Part shown: positions 41,716 through 49,552 of the stretch, piece by piece
Layout of the letters: every line of letters begins with the position of its first letter
Numbering within the stretch: position 1 is the stretch's first letter
Source of the DNA: Acinetobacter sp. ANC 3781
Lineage (GTDB): Bacteria; Pseudomonadota; Gammaproteobacteria; Pseudomonadales; Moraxellaceae
Direction: 5' to 3'
Length of the DNA: 64,000 nucleotides
Assembly (NCBI RefSeq): GCF_004331285.1
Contig: NZ_SJOH01000008.1
Span: forward strand, 62,001-126,000
Position numbers and translations under genes: made by a program
Notes under the pieces: generated by a model
What the model saw: the letters and a program-made list of their open reading frames with translations, nothing else
The model's database searches: none
What the model was told of the DNA's origin: nothing

Positions 41716-42348
41716 GTGGCATTAAATGTCGGTCAAGATTTTAAACAGCGCTGGTTAGATGTGCCTGAAGCTGTTCGTCAGGTATTTATTGATGACCTAC
41801 ACCGTGTCTGCAATGTGCTGAAACCTGAAACCAATATCCAAAAGTGGTTGGAAAAGGATAAAGAAGCACAACAACACTCTTTTGAGAGAATTGAGCGTGC
41901 ATATGTAGAACGTAAGGCACAACTGATTGAAGAAGCACGCATTCGCAAGCAGCTTGCGCTAGAAAAATCTCTGGAAAATAAACGTGCTGAACAAGTTGCT
42001 TATGCTCAAGCCTTGCAGCTAGATGAAGCTCGACAGTTTGCCGAACAAACCCAAACCTTGGCCTTTATCCGGCAAACTTTAGAGCACGAAACCCATGTTT
42101 ATACAGCACGTTATCATAAAAATCCTGAAGGCTCAGCACTGAATTTTTCTAAAGGCATGCGGTCGATTCCTGACACTGCAATGCTATCCGAACTGGAAAG
42201 CGTGCGTTTACGTCTCGAATTAGAAGCTGAAACCTTGATTGAACAGGCGGTTACGGTATTTCGTGCCAAGTTACATCAAGCCAGCCAAGACGAAATTGAC
42301 TACATTTTGAAAAACTCTGATTTATCGACAGAGAAACCAAAGCACTAA
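41716..42348 (+). CDS. Hypothetical protein, coiled-coil rich
   Basis: 210 residues from GTG 41716, chosen because AAGGAG (41703-41708) lies 7 bp upstream; it begins ALNVGQDFKQRWLDVPEAVRQVF. The middle (about residues 45-130) is strongly charged and glutamine- and alanine-rich with a heptad look, so a long helical coiled coil is likely. No signal peptide or membrane segment. It follows holC by 28 bp and is probably cotranscribed with pepA-holC. I do not recognise the family. Confidence 0.75.
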   Translation: MALNVGQDFKQRWLDVPEAVRQVFIDDLHRVCNVLKPETNIQKWLEKDKEAQQHSFERIERAYVERKAQLIEEARIRKQLALEKSLENKRAEQVAYAQALQLDEARQFAEQTQTLAFIRQTLEHETHVYTARYHKNPEGSALNFSKGMRSIPDTAMLSELESVRLRLELEAETLIEQAVTVFRAKLHQASQDEIDYILKNSDLSTEKPKH

Positions 42349-42383
42349 TTTCTCATCGCAATTTATCCAGACTATTTTTCCAC

Positions 42384-42410
42384 TGTCATATAAATGACAT
42401 GTTTATGTCA
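42384..42410. promoter_or_regulatory. Two overlapping palindromes upstream of a small gene
   Basis: TGTCAT-ATAA-ATGACA (42384-42399) and TGACAT-GTTT-ATGTCA (42395-42410) are both perfect and share their middle half-site. This gives three half-sites about 10.5 bp apart on one DNA face. The array lies 84 bp upstream of the 72-residue gene. Confidence 0.45.
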
Positions 42411-42493
42411 CAAGATAGTCATATCTTTGAATCAATTCATTTAAAGATATTGCTATTTTGATACTTAAACATAATCTTATTCAGGAAGAAAAA

Positions 42494-42712
42494 ATGGATA
42501 TCTTGAAGCAAATTTCCACTCAAATTGCTGCACTGGATTCGGGTCAAAAATGGCGTGTATCTGCTCAAGATTTATGGATAAGCCATGCCGACTTCCATTC
42601 AGTTTCGATTTATATTGTCCGTGAAGCTGAAAAAGGCCAATTTTCTGTTTCTATACCTGCTGCATTAAGCTCTTCGGTAGGAAGTACTGCTGTCACAATT
42701 ACCAAATACTGA
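42494..42712 (+). CDS. Small hypothetical protein (72 residues)
   Basis: Starts at ATG 42494 with an AGGAAG ribosome site about 6 bp upstream; the frame is open further upstream, but that part lacks such a site. The protein is soluble-looking, with an N-terminal helix (MDILKQISTQIAALDS) and several probable beta strands. It has no cysteines and no recognisable motif. A palindromic array lies in its promoter region. It stands alone between the holC operon and convergent dedA. Confidence 0.65.
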   Translation: MDILKQISTQIAALDSGQKWRVSAQDLWISHADFHSVSIYIVREAEKGQFSVSIPAALSSSVGSTAVTITKY

Positions 42713-42822
42713 AACAGACCAGTCAAAACAGTCTACTTTGGTGGGCTATTTTTATTTTAATATTTTGATTAGATTTTTTATTCAATTTAATCAAATCCAA
42801 ACATGATCTAAATATTTAAAAC

Positions 42823-43368
42823 CTAAAATAAATCTACGGCAATTCCCAGCATATTGCCTACGCCATAGCCGATCCCTAATAACAGACTAATCCAGATCAG
42901 TCCGCCTACCACGTTATAAAGCATAAAACTGAAAATACTCATATGCCCGGCTCCGGCAGCAAAGGGTGCAAATGAACGCACAAATGGCACAAAACGAGCC
43001 ACCAGAATGGTTTTTCCACCATGCTTGGTAAAATAATGATTGGTTTTGACAATATATTCAGGCTTCAAAAACCGTGAATGTTCATGAAAAAATTTAAATC
43101 CCAGCACCTGACCGGTATAATAATTAACGGTATAACCCAATACCGAAGCGCTAAAAAGCAATAGCCCCATGTAGTTTAAATGGATCACATCTGTAGTTGA
43201 ACAAAGTGCACCAATGCCAATCAGCAAACTGTCCCCAGGCAAGAAAAACATAAATACAGAGCCGGTTTCTGCAAAAATAATCAGAAATAAAATGGCGTAA
43301 ATCCATAGACCATAGTTGTCCAGCAAAGTCGGCAACCATTGTTCAATATGCATTAAAAAATCAAGCAT
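42823..43368 (-). CDS. DedA family (SNARE-associated) membrane protein
   Basis: 181 residues from ATG 43368 (GTG 43374 is 2 codons upstream with poorer ribosome-site spacing). DedA proteins are inner membrane transporters implicated in undecaprenyl-phosphate or phospholipid flipping. Typical features are the helix with E and FFLPGDSLL near residue 45, the GYTVNYYTGQVLG segment, and ARFVPFVRSFAPFAAGAGHM with the conserved arginines. It has four to five membrane segments. Monocistronic, with a terminator-containing gap separating it from ribE. Confidence 0.9.
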   Translation of the reverse strand: MLDFLMHIEQWLPTLLDNYGLWIYAILFLIIFAETGSVFMFFLPGDSLLIGIGALCSTTDVIHLNYMGLLLFSASVLGYTVNYYTGQVLGFKFFHEHSRFLKPEYIVKTNHYFTKHGGKTILVARFVPFVRSFAPFAAGAGHMSIFSFMLYNVVGGLIWISLLLGIGYGVGNMLGIAVDLF

Positions 43369-43429
43369 TCGCACAAATCCACTTTAGCCACATGATCTAA
43401 CCCGCCCACTAAAAAACCTAAATAAAAAT

Positions 43430-43465
43430 AGAAAACAGTCTGATTTTTCAATCAGACTGTTTTCT
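43430..43465 (-). terminator. Strong terminator of the nrdR-ribD-ribE operon
   Basis: AGAAAACAGTCTGATT (43430-43445) and AATCAGACTGTTTTCT (43450-43465) form a perfect 16-bp stem with a 4-nt loop. It starts 14 bp downstream of the ribE stop on the minus strand. Confidence 0.85.
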
Positions 43466-43478
43466 ATTCTATGGGTTT

Positions 43479-44138
43479 TTATTTTAAGAAACCATTTTCT
43501 GCAAGAAATGCCATACTTAATTTTGATGGTTCTGTGGTTTCAGCCGCTTTATCACCCAGCATTAAACGCTCGATATAGCGTGCTAATACATCGACTTCCA
43601 GGTTGACTTTGGCACCAGTTTTCCATGTACCAATATTGGTTCGTTCAGCCGTATGCGGAATCAAATTCAAGCTAATCACATTGCCGCGTAAATGGTTGAT
43701 GGTCAGACTGATCCCATCCACCGTCACCGAACCTTTTTCAGCTAAATATTTGGCAATTTCAGCAGGTGCTGTCACTTCATAATAAATGGAACGGGCATCT
43801 TCACGAACCACGGTAATTTCACCTACAGCATCCACATGACCACTGACAATATGGCCGCCAAAACGTGTGGTGGGCAACATCGCTTTTTCTACATTCACGC
43901 GCTGACCGACTTTCCAGGTGCCTAATGTCGTGCGGTTTAAACTTTCACGCGATACATCGGCGGCGTACCAGTTTTCGCCCCATTCAATTACGGTGAGGCA
44001 AATCCCGTTAGTGGCAATGGAATCGCCCAAATGCACATCTGACATATCGAGACTGGTACCAATACGCAAACGGACATCACCGCCTACGCTTTGTAAGCTT
44101 TCCACTTTGCCTAGACTTTCAATAATGCCTGTAAACAT
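43479..44138 (-). CDS. ribE: Riboflavin synthase alpha chain
   Basis: Catalyses dismutation of two 6,7-dimethyl-8-ribityllumazine molecules to riboflavin. 219 residues in two lumazine-binding repeats. The first starts MFTGIIESLGKVESL and has SIATNGICLTV. The second has FGGHIVSGHVDAVGEI and VTVDGISLTINHL. Full length. Last gene of the nrdR-ribD-methyltransferase-ribE group on the minus strand. Confidence 0.95.
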   Translation of the reverse strand: MFTGIIESLGKVESLQSVGGDVRLRIGTSLDMSDVHLGDSIATNGICLTVIEWGENWYAADVSRESLNRTTLGTWKVGQRVNVEKAMLPTTRFGGHIVSGHVDAVGEITVVREDARSIYYEVTAPAEIAKYLAEKGSVTVDGISLTINHLRGNVISLNLIPHTAERTNIGTWKTGAKVNLEVDVLARYIERLMLGDKAAETTEPSKLSMAFLAENGFLK

Positions 44139-44165
44139 AACTTGTTCTCTAATTCTGTATTTGTT

Positions 44166-45458
44166 TTACCACAATGCCAGTTGTGTACTCACCCCTGTAG
44201 TATCGACTCCACCCAGTTCAGCGAAATGATACAACTGGCCCAAAAGCTGGCGCAGTGGTGGACCCGATTTGGCATGGGTATCGGTAATCACAATAAATTC
44301 TAATACACGTGCGCGCTCTGACTGACGTTGCTTACTGACGCGATAACGCGGAACATCTTGAGTAAGCAAGGTTACACGACCACGTTTCAGATTCGCCTGC
44401 AGCAAATCACCCGCTTCAATATTACCATCGGTCGAATAGCTGGTTAGAATATAACGCGCATTAATCGTTGCCAACAACTTCTCGTAAGCTTCTTTGGCAT
44501 ATTTGGAAGAATTGTACTGACTCGGCCGCTCTTTACGCCATGCCCGGTCAATCCCGCTCTTGTAGCCTTTGGTATCTGGAGTTGGTAAATCAGCCTGATC
44601 CCACAAGGTTAAAGCATTCAACACGTGATAATTACTGCTATAAGCATGCTGGTTATACGGTGGATCCAGATATGCCACATCGACTTCAAAACCGCTCATT
44701 TGATTGGCAAGATGCTGAGCATCGACACACCACATTTCTGCTGCCGGTTTTTTTGGTTCGCCAATGGCACAGAAACGACTCGGTGTCAGCCAGAGCAAAG
44801 ATTCAATTCGTTCCAAAGCGGTTTGGGTTTTACCGCCCCAGCCATGATGGAAACTTTTAAATACACCTGAAGTATTGCTGACAAAACTGGCTGAATAAAG
44901 CAGAGGTGCCAATAAAGCACTCATCTCGACATCGTCAATCGCACCTTGAGCTTGCCAAGTGGCGATTTGCTGACGGATCGCATCGATACGCATGCCATTA
45001 CGGCGTTTAAAGAATAAACGATCGCGTGCCGGATCATAAATTTCATCATTACGCGGACACAGGTTATGCGTTACCCAACCTTTGACTTCCGGCAAACGAT
45101 TCAGGTAATCGATGGCTTTTTGATAATCACCCAATTCTTTAAATGCCGGTGCTTCTGTGCAGGACAAAATCGCACTATTTAAAGCATGGCTATACGGTTC
45201 CCAGTCATTGGCAATCACACGATAACCATTTTGACGAGCTAGACGTGAAACTACACCGGAGCCTGCAAAAAAGTCAGCGAAAATCGGGGCACGACCATTT
45301 TTGCTATTTAATGTTCCCGTGCTCTCAAGTGCTTCCAAAATCAGATGAAGTAAACGACGCTTATTGCCTAAATACGGAACAAGCTGATTGAAAAGATATT
45401 CGTCTGTGGTACGTGCTGAATGACGACGTTTATGATAAACCGAAGACTCTGAATTCAT
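44166..45458 (-). CDS. Adenine-specific DNA methyltransferase (D12/Dam class, orphan)
   Basis: 430-residue N6-adenine DNA methyltransferase. Motif X-like LVPYLGNKRRLL (residues 26-37) is followed by the SAM-binding motif I ADFFAGSGVVSR (61-72) and the catalytic motif IV DPPY (265-268) in AYLDPPYNQHAYS. This order puts it in the D12/alpha class with Dam. No restriction endonuclease gene lies nearby, so it is an orphan. Its start overlaps the ribD stop (ATGA) and ribE follows after 27 bp, so it is embedded in the riboflavin operon. From memory, A. baumannii has a GAATTC-specific enzyme called AamA at what I believe is the corresponding place; orthology needs an alignment. Confidence 0.88.
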   Translation of the reverse strand: MNSESSVYHKRRHSARTTDEYLFNQLVPYLGNKRRLLHLILEALESTGTLNSKNGRAPIFADFFAGSGVVSRLARQNGYRVIANDWEPYSHALNSAILSCTEAPAFKELGDYQKAIDYLNRLPEVKGWVTHNLCPRNDEIYDPARDRLFFKRRNGMRIDAIRQQIATWQAQGAIDDVEMSALLAPLLYSASFVSNTSGVFKSFHHGWGGKTQTALERIESLLWLTPSRFCAIGEPKKPAAEMWCVDAQHLANQMSGFEVDVAYLDPPYNQHAYSSNYHVLNALTLWDQADLPTPDTKGYKSGIDRAWRKERPSQYNSSKYAKEAYEKLLATINARYILTSYSTDGNIEAGDLLQANLKRGRVTLLTQDVPRYRVSKQRQSERARVLEFIVITDTHAKSGPPLRQLLGQLYHFAELGGVDTTGVSTQLALW

Positions 45459-46558
45459 ACTGTCTCTTGAGAAGGGATTAACCTTAAGCGCACATCATCC
45501 CCCAATTGGGTGACGTCCATGAGCTTAAATCGAAGTTGCTCTGCCATACGGCTAAATTCCGCACTAAACATTGCACGTGCTGCTTGACCTAAAAATGTCG
45601 GTGCAACATAGCTGATCATTTCATCGACTAACTGTTGTTGTAAAAAGGCAGTCGATAATGTTGCCCCCGCTTCCACCAGCACATCATAAATTTGATGTTG
45701 CGTAGAAAGGGTCTGTAGCAAGTCTTTTAAAGGTTGTACTGCAAATTGTAGCACGCCCAAATCAGCAAGTTCCTGACGGAATGGTCCCATGACCATGACC
45801 GTATCGGGTTGCTGGAGTATTTTCGCATGAAGCGGTAAACGTCCCTGACGATCGAGTACCAGACGTTTCGGCTGAACAATAGTCGTGATATCGTCAATAC
45901 CATTGAGCTGACGCACATTCAGCAGACAATCATCTGCCAGTACCGTTTCAATCCCGGTAATGACCACACCAGAAATGGCGCGCCAATGCTGCACATCTTG
46001 ACGAGCTTCAGGTCCGGTAATCCATTTCGATTCCCCGGATGCCATGGCTGTACGGCCATCCAGGCTTGAGGCAATTTTTAAACGCACGTAAGGCATACCG
46101 TTTGCCATGGCTTTAAGAAAACCAAAATTGAGTTTTTCTGCTTGTTGTTCACAAATGCCAACTTCAACTTCAATGCCGGCATCTTTTAGAATTTGTACAC
46201 CCTTGCCTGCCACCAACGGGTTTGGATCGGGACAAGCGACAATGACTTTAGCAATCCCTGCTTCCACCAAACCTTTGGCACAAGGCGGCGTACGACCATA
46301 ATGCGCACAAGGTTCCAAAGTCACATAAGCGGTTGCGCCTTGAGCAAGATCTGCGGCCTGACGCATGGCAAAGACTTCCGCGTGCGGTTGTCCAGCTTGA
46401 GGATGAAAGCCTTCGCCAACTAACTGACCATCTTTAACGATGACACAGCCGACATTGGGATTGGGTTTGGTGGAGTATTGTCCAAGTTGCGCTAATTCAA
46501 TCGCACGTTGCATCCACAGCTGATCTTGGTGAATTGGATCTTGGCTTAACTTAGACAT
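45455..46558 (-). CDS. ribD: Bifunctional riboflavin deaminase/reductase RibD
   Basis: Performs the second and third steps of riboflavin synthesis. About 367 residues from ATG 46558 (TTG 46564 is two codons upstream). The N-terminal deaminase domain has the zinc site HAEVFAM and LEPCAHYGRTPPC. The C-terminal reductase domain has SSLDGRTAMASGESKWIT and a later VEAGATLSTAFL segment. It lies 12 bp after nrdR and overlaps the methyltransferase gene by 4 bp. Confidence 0.95.
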   Translation of the reverse strand: MSKLSQDPIHQDQLWMQRAIELAQLGQYSTKPNPNVGCVIVKDGQLVGEGFHPQAGQPHAEVFAMRQAADLAQGATAYVTLEPCAHYGRTPPCAKGLVEAGIAKVIVACPDPNPLVAGKGVQILKDAGIEVEVGICEQQAEKLNFGFLKAMANGMPYVRLKIASSLDGRTAMASGESKWITGPEARQDVQHWRAISGVVITGIETVLADDCLLNVRQLNGIDDITTIVQPKRLVLDRQGRLPLHAKILQQPDTVMVMGPFRQELADLGVLQFAVQPLKDLLQTLSTQHQIYDVLVEAGATLSTAFLQQQLVDEMISYVAPTFLGQAARAMFSAEFSRMAEQLRFKLMDVTQLGDDVRLRLIPSQETV

Positions 46559-46570
46559 CTTCAAACTCTT

Positions 46571-47029
46571 TTAATGTTCACGGTGTTGCATTTGTTCAAT
46601 TTGACGTCGAAAAGCTTCTACATCCTGAAAATCTTGATATACCGAGGCAAAACGCACATAAGCCACATGATCAAGGGCAAACAAGGATTGCATGACAATT
46701 TCACCAATCATGCGTGATTTCACATCACGCTCACCTAGGCGACGAATTTGTAATTGGATATCGCTGAGGACAGTTTCAATCTGCTCTTGTGTGACCGGTC
46801 TTTTTTGTAAAGCATGCATCAATGAACGGCGCATTTTCGCTTCATCAAAAGGTTCGCTCTTGCCGTCAGATTTAATCACCCGTGGCATCACCACTTCATA
46901 GGTTTCAAAGGTGGTAAATCGTTCTCCGCAGCTGATACATTCACGACGTCGACGAATTTGACAGCCTTCAGCAGCCAAACGCGAATCGATAACTTTACTA
47001 TCTGCGGCGTTGCAAAATGGACAATGCAT
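46571..47029 (-). CDS. nrdR: Transcriptional repressor NrdR
   Basis: ATP/dATP-sensing repressor of ribonucleotide reductase genes. 152 residues. The N-terminal zinc ribbon has C3, C6, C31 and C34 (MHCPFC and ECISCGERF) plus the basic stretch RRRREC. The ATP-cone domain follows ([20 protein letters not shown]). The nrdR-ribD order is conserved in proteobacteria. No nrd genes are in the window, so it acts elsewhere. Confidence 0.96.
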   Translation of the reverse strand: MHCPFCNAADSKVIDSRLAAEGCQIRRRRECISCGERFTTFETYEVVMPRVIKSDGKSEPFDEAKMRRSLMHALQKRPVTQEQIETVLSDIQLQIRRLGERDVKSRMIGEIVMQSLFALDHVAYVRFASVYQDFQDVEAFRRQIEQMQHREH

Positions 47030-47110
47030 AGCGGTTTAATTGAACAAATCAAATCGGATTTAGAGTGTAGCAAAAATTCTGCGTTTTGTAGAGACTTACG
47101 CAAGATATGG

Positions 47111-47138
47111 AAAAAAAACAGCCCTTCCGGGCTGTTTT
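47111..47138 (-). terminator. Intrinsic terminator of glnK-amtB
   Basis: AAAACAGCCC-TTCC-GGGCTGTTTT is a perfect 10-bp stem. Read on the minus strand it ends in eight T residues. It lies 30 bp after the amtB stop. Confidence 0.9.
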
Positions 47139-47167
47139 ACACAATATATTGATTATCGACTTTTTTA

Positions 47168-48571
47168 TTATTCTACACGTTCGCCATGTTGACTTAAGTC
47201 TAGACCCATACGTTCATCATCCGCTTCAACACGAATGCCAATCACCAGGTCAATCAGTTTAAGAATAATGAAAGTCACTACACCAGAGTAAGCGATGGTT
47301 GCAAGTACACCTTCAATTTGCACCCATAATTGATGCATCATATTTGCAGGAACTTTATCGCCCATGATGAATTCACTTGCGAACACTGCTGTTAAGATTG
47401 CACCGACAATACCACCCACACCATGCAGACCAAAAGCATCCAAAGAGTCATCAGCTTTCAGTGCACGTTTAAGCGCAGTAATACCCCAGAAGCACACGAC
47501 ACCGCCAATCAAGCCCATCGCCATTGCACCGCCTACAGTCACGAAACCAGCTGCAGGGGTAATCACTACCAGACCCGCAACCGCGCCAGATGCGCCGCCC
47601 AATACCGAGGCTTTACCACGAACCACTTTTTCAGTAATTAACCAGGCAATTGCTGCGGCCGCCGCTGCAACTTGAGTAACCACCAATGCATAACCTGCAG
47701 AACCGTTGGCACCGAGTGCAGAACCACCGTTGAAACCGAACCAGCCCACCCAGATCAGGCTGGCACCAATCACGGTTAAAGCCAGGTTATGTGGCGCCAT
47801 TGATTCACGGCCCAAGCCCATACGTTTGCCAAGCATGTATGCAGCAACCAGACCTGCGACACCCGAGTTAATGTGAACGACCGTACCACCAGCAAAATCC
47901 AGTGCGCCGTCGTTACCTAACCAGCCGCCACCCCATACCCAGTGGGTAATTGGCGCGTAAACCACAATACTCCAAATGGTAATGAATGCAACGAAAGCGC
48001 TGAATTTCATACGTTCTGCAATCGAACCGGTAATAATGGCTACGGTAATGATGGCAAAAGTCATTTGAAAAATAACAAACAGAATTTCTGGAATTGTTCC
48101 GGTTAAGGCATCTGTGGTAATGCCGGATAACATGATCTTATCCAGACCACCAATGAATGCATTTCCTTCGCCAAAGGCTAAGCTATAACCAATCACGACC
48201 CAAGTAATACTCACAATTGCCGCTGCAACAAAGCTATGTGCCATTGTGCCGAGGACATTTTTCTTGCGAACCATACCACCGTAGAACAGTGCCAAACCTG
48301 GAATGGTCATTAGCAAAACCAGTGCTGTAGACACTAAAATCCATGCAGTATCACCTGTATCTAATTTTACTTCTTCTTCGACAGGTGCGGCTGTTGCTTC
48401 AGCTGGAGCAGGTGCTGCAGCCAATTCAGAATTTGTTAACGATGCATCAGCAGTTTCAACCACTGTGACATCTTCAGAAGCAGTGGATGCTGTTACAGCT
48501 TCTTCAGCCCATACAACAGAACCACCTAAGAGTGCGCCAGACAAACTCAGCGCAATGAGCATCTTTTTCAT
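47168..48571 (-). CDS. amtB: Ammonium transporter AmtB
   Basis: Trimeric ammonium channel of the Amt/Rh family, 467 residues. A signal peptide (about residues 1-22, ending VVWAEE) and a periplasmic linker rich in A, E and T precede eleven membrane helices. Family hallmarks include LALFYGGMVRKKNVLGTM, HWVWGGGWL, FAGGTVVHINSGVAGL and DAFGLHGVGGIVGAIL with the paired pore histidine region. Downstream of glnK by 60 bp, with its own sigma-54 promoter in that gap. Confidence 0.96.
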   Translation of the reverse strand: MKKMLIALSLSGALLGGSVVWAEEAVTASTASEDVTVVETADASLTNSELAAAPAPAEATAAPVEEEVKLDTGDTAWILVSTALVLLMTIPGLALFYGGMVRKKNVLGTMAHSFVAAAIVSITWVVIGYSLAFGEGNAFIGGLDKIMLSGITTDALTGTIPEILFVIFQMTFAIITVAIITGSIAERMKFSAFVAFITIWSIVVYAPITHWVWGGGWLGNDGALDFAGGTVVHINSGVAGLVAAYMLGKRMGLGRESMAPHNLALTVIGASLIWVGWFGFNGGSALGANGSAGYALVVTQVAAAAAAIAWLITEKVVRGKASVLGGASGAVAGLVVITPAAGFVTVGGAMAMGLIGGVVCFWGITALKRALKADDSLDAFGLHGVGGIVGAILTAVFASEFIMGDKVPANMMHQLWVQIEGVLATIAYSGVVTFIILKLIDLVIGIRVEADDERMGLDLSQHGERVE

Positions 48572-48613
48572 TCGTATCCCCCAACCTAGTATTTTTTGAG
48601 TTATTAGGTACTC

Positions 48614-48630
48614 AGCAAACTTCGTGCCAA
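48614..48630 (-). promoter_or_regulatory. Sigma-54 promoter of amtB
   Basis: Read on the minus strand, TTGGCACGAAGTTTGCT fits the -24/-12 consensus YTGGCACGRNNNTTGCW at every position. It starts just after the glnK stop and ends 43 bp before the amtB ATG, so amtB can be transcribed apart from glnK. Confidence 0.85.
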
Positions 48631-48631
48631 A

Positions 48632-48991
<360 letters not shown>

Positions 48992-49010
48992 TCACCAGTA
49001 AGGTTTTATG

Positions 49011-49027
49011 TTCAAATTTCGTGCCAA
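49011..49027 (-). promoter_or_regulatory. Sigma-54 promoter of glnK
   Basis: On the minus strand TTGGCACGAAATTTGAA fits the -24/-12 consensus except for the final TTGC, read as TTGA. It ends 41 bp before the glnK ATG. No convincing NtrC pair (TGCACCA-N-TGGTGCA) is visible in 49028-49200. Confidence 0.75.
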
Positions 49028-49257
49028 AATTTCTAAGGTTGGGGGAAAATAGAGAGTTTCGACACGAGTTTTCTTTATAACCTATTTTATACTTTTAAGC
49101 GTAGTCTGATCTTTAAAAAACAGATATTTTTATTATAAAATTTACGATTTTACTCATCGAACAAAACTATATCTGATCGATGGGGGCTATGGTCTAGGTT
49201 TGAGCAATGCTACACTGCTGCTACTTCTGCTACTTCTGCACTCTTAGGGAATCAACA

Positions 49258-49485
49258 ATGATCGAAACATTATTACAAGCTATACTCGAACAAATAGATC
49301 AACCAAAAAAAGATATTGAACACAATTTGCGTGCCTTACTCAATGAAGCTGTTTCCAAGATGGATCTGGTTTCAAAAGATGAAATTGAACGTCAACGTAC
49401 TGCGCTCAATAATGCCAACTTACGCTTAAATGAACTGCTTAAACAAGTTGAAGCATTAGAGATTAAAATCAATAACAAGAAATAA
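49258..49485 (+). CDS. ubiK: Ubiquinone biosynthesis accessory factor UbiK (BMFP domain)
   Basis: 75-residue helical protein of the YqiC/BMFP family that assists the soluble ubiquinone synthesis complex. It starts at ATG 49258 (AGGGA upstream); the upstream in-frame part with CCYFCYFC is leader. An N-terminal amphipathic helix is followed by a C-terminal coiled coil (about residues 38-72, with RQRTALNNANLRLNELLKQ). A 9-bp unit CTGCTACTT is repeated about 2.4 times just upstream (49218-49239). comM follows after 67 bp. Confidence 0.88.
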   Translation: MIETLLQAILEQIDQPKKDIEHNLRALLNEAVSKMDLVSKDEIERQRTALNNANLRLNELLKQVEALEIKINNKK

Positions 49486-49552
49486 GCACTTTTTTGGTGC
49501 ACTAAAAGACACAAAACGATTAAAAATAACGCACTATAACGGAACAATAATA

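Noticed and set aside
44166..46558. Restriction-modification system around the adenine methyltransferase
   Set aside because: The neighbours are riboflavin genes and nrdR. No endonuclease or specificity subunit gene is within reach, so it is treated as an orphan enzyme.
47139..47154. NrdR-box-like sequence ACACAATATATTGATT near nrdR and the amtB terminator
   Set aside because: It matches the AT-rich palindrome ACACAATATATTGTGT at most positions but is single, lies between the amtB stop and its terminator, and no nrd gene follows. NrdR boxes normally occur in pairs at nrd promoters.
49218..49239. Tandem CTGCTACTT repeat as a phase-variation tract for ubiK
   Set aside because: Only about 2.4 units of a 9-bp repeat, outside the likely coding start. 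Too short to slip often.
49490..49507. Half NtrC-like site (TGCACCA on the minus strand) upstream of comM
   Set aside because: Only one half-site is good, and it lies about 480 bp from the glnK promoter with ubiK in between. It is not enough to claim NtrC control.
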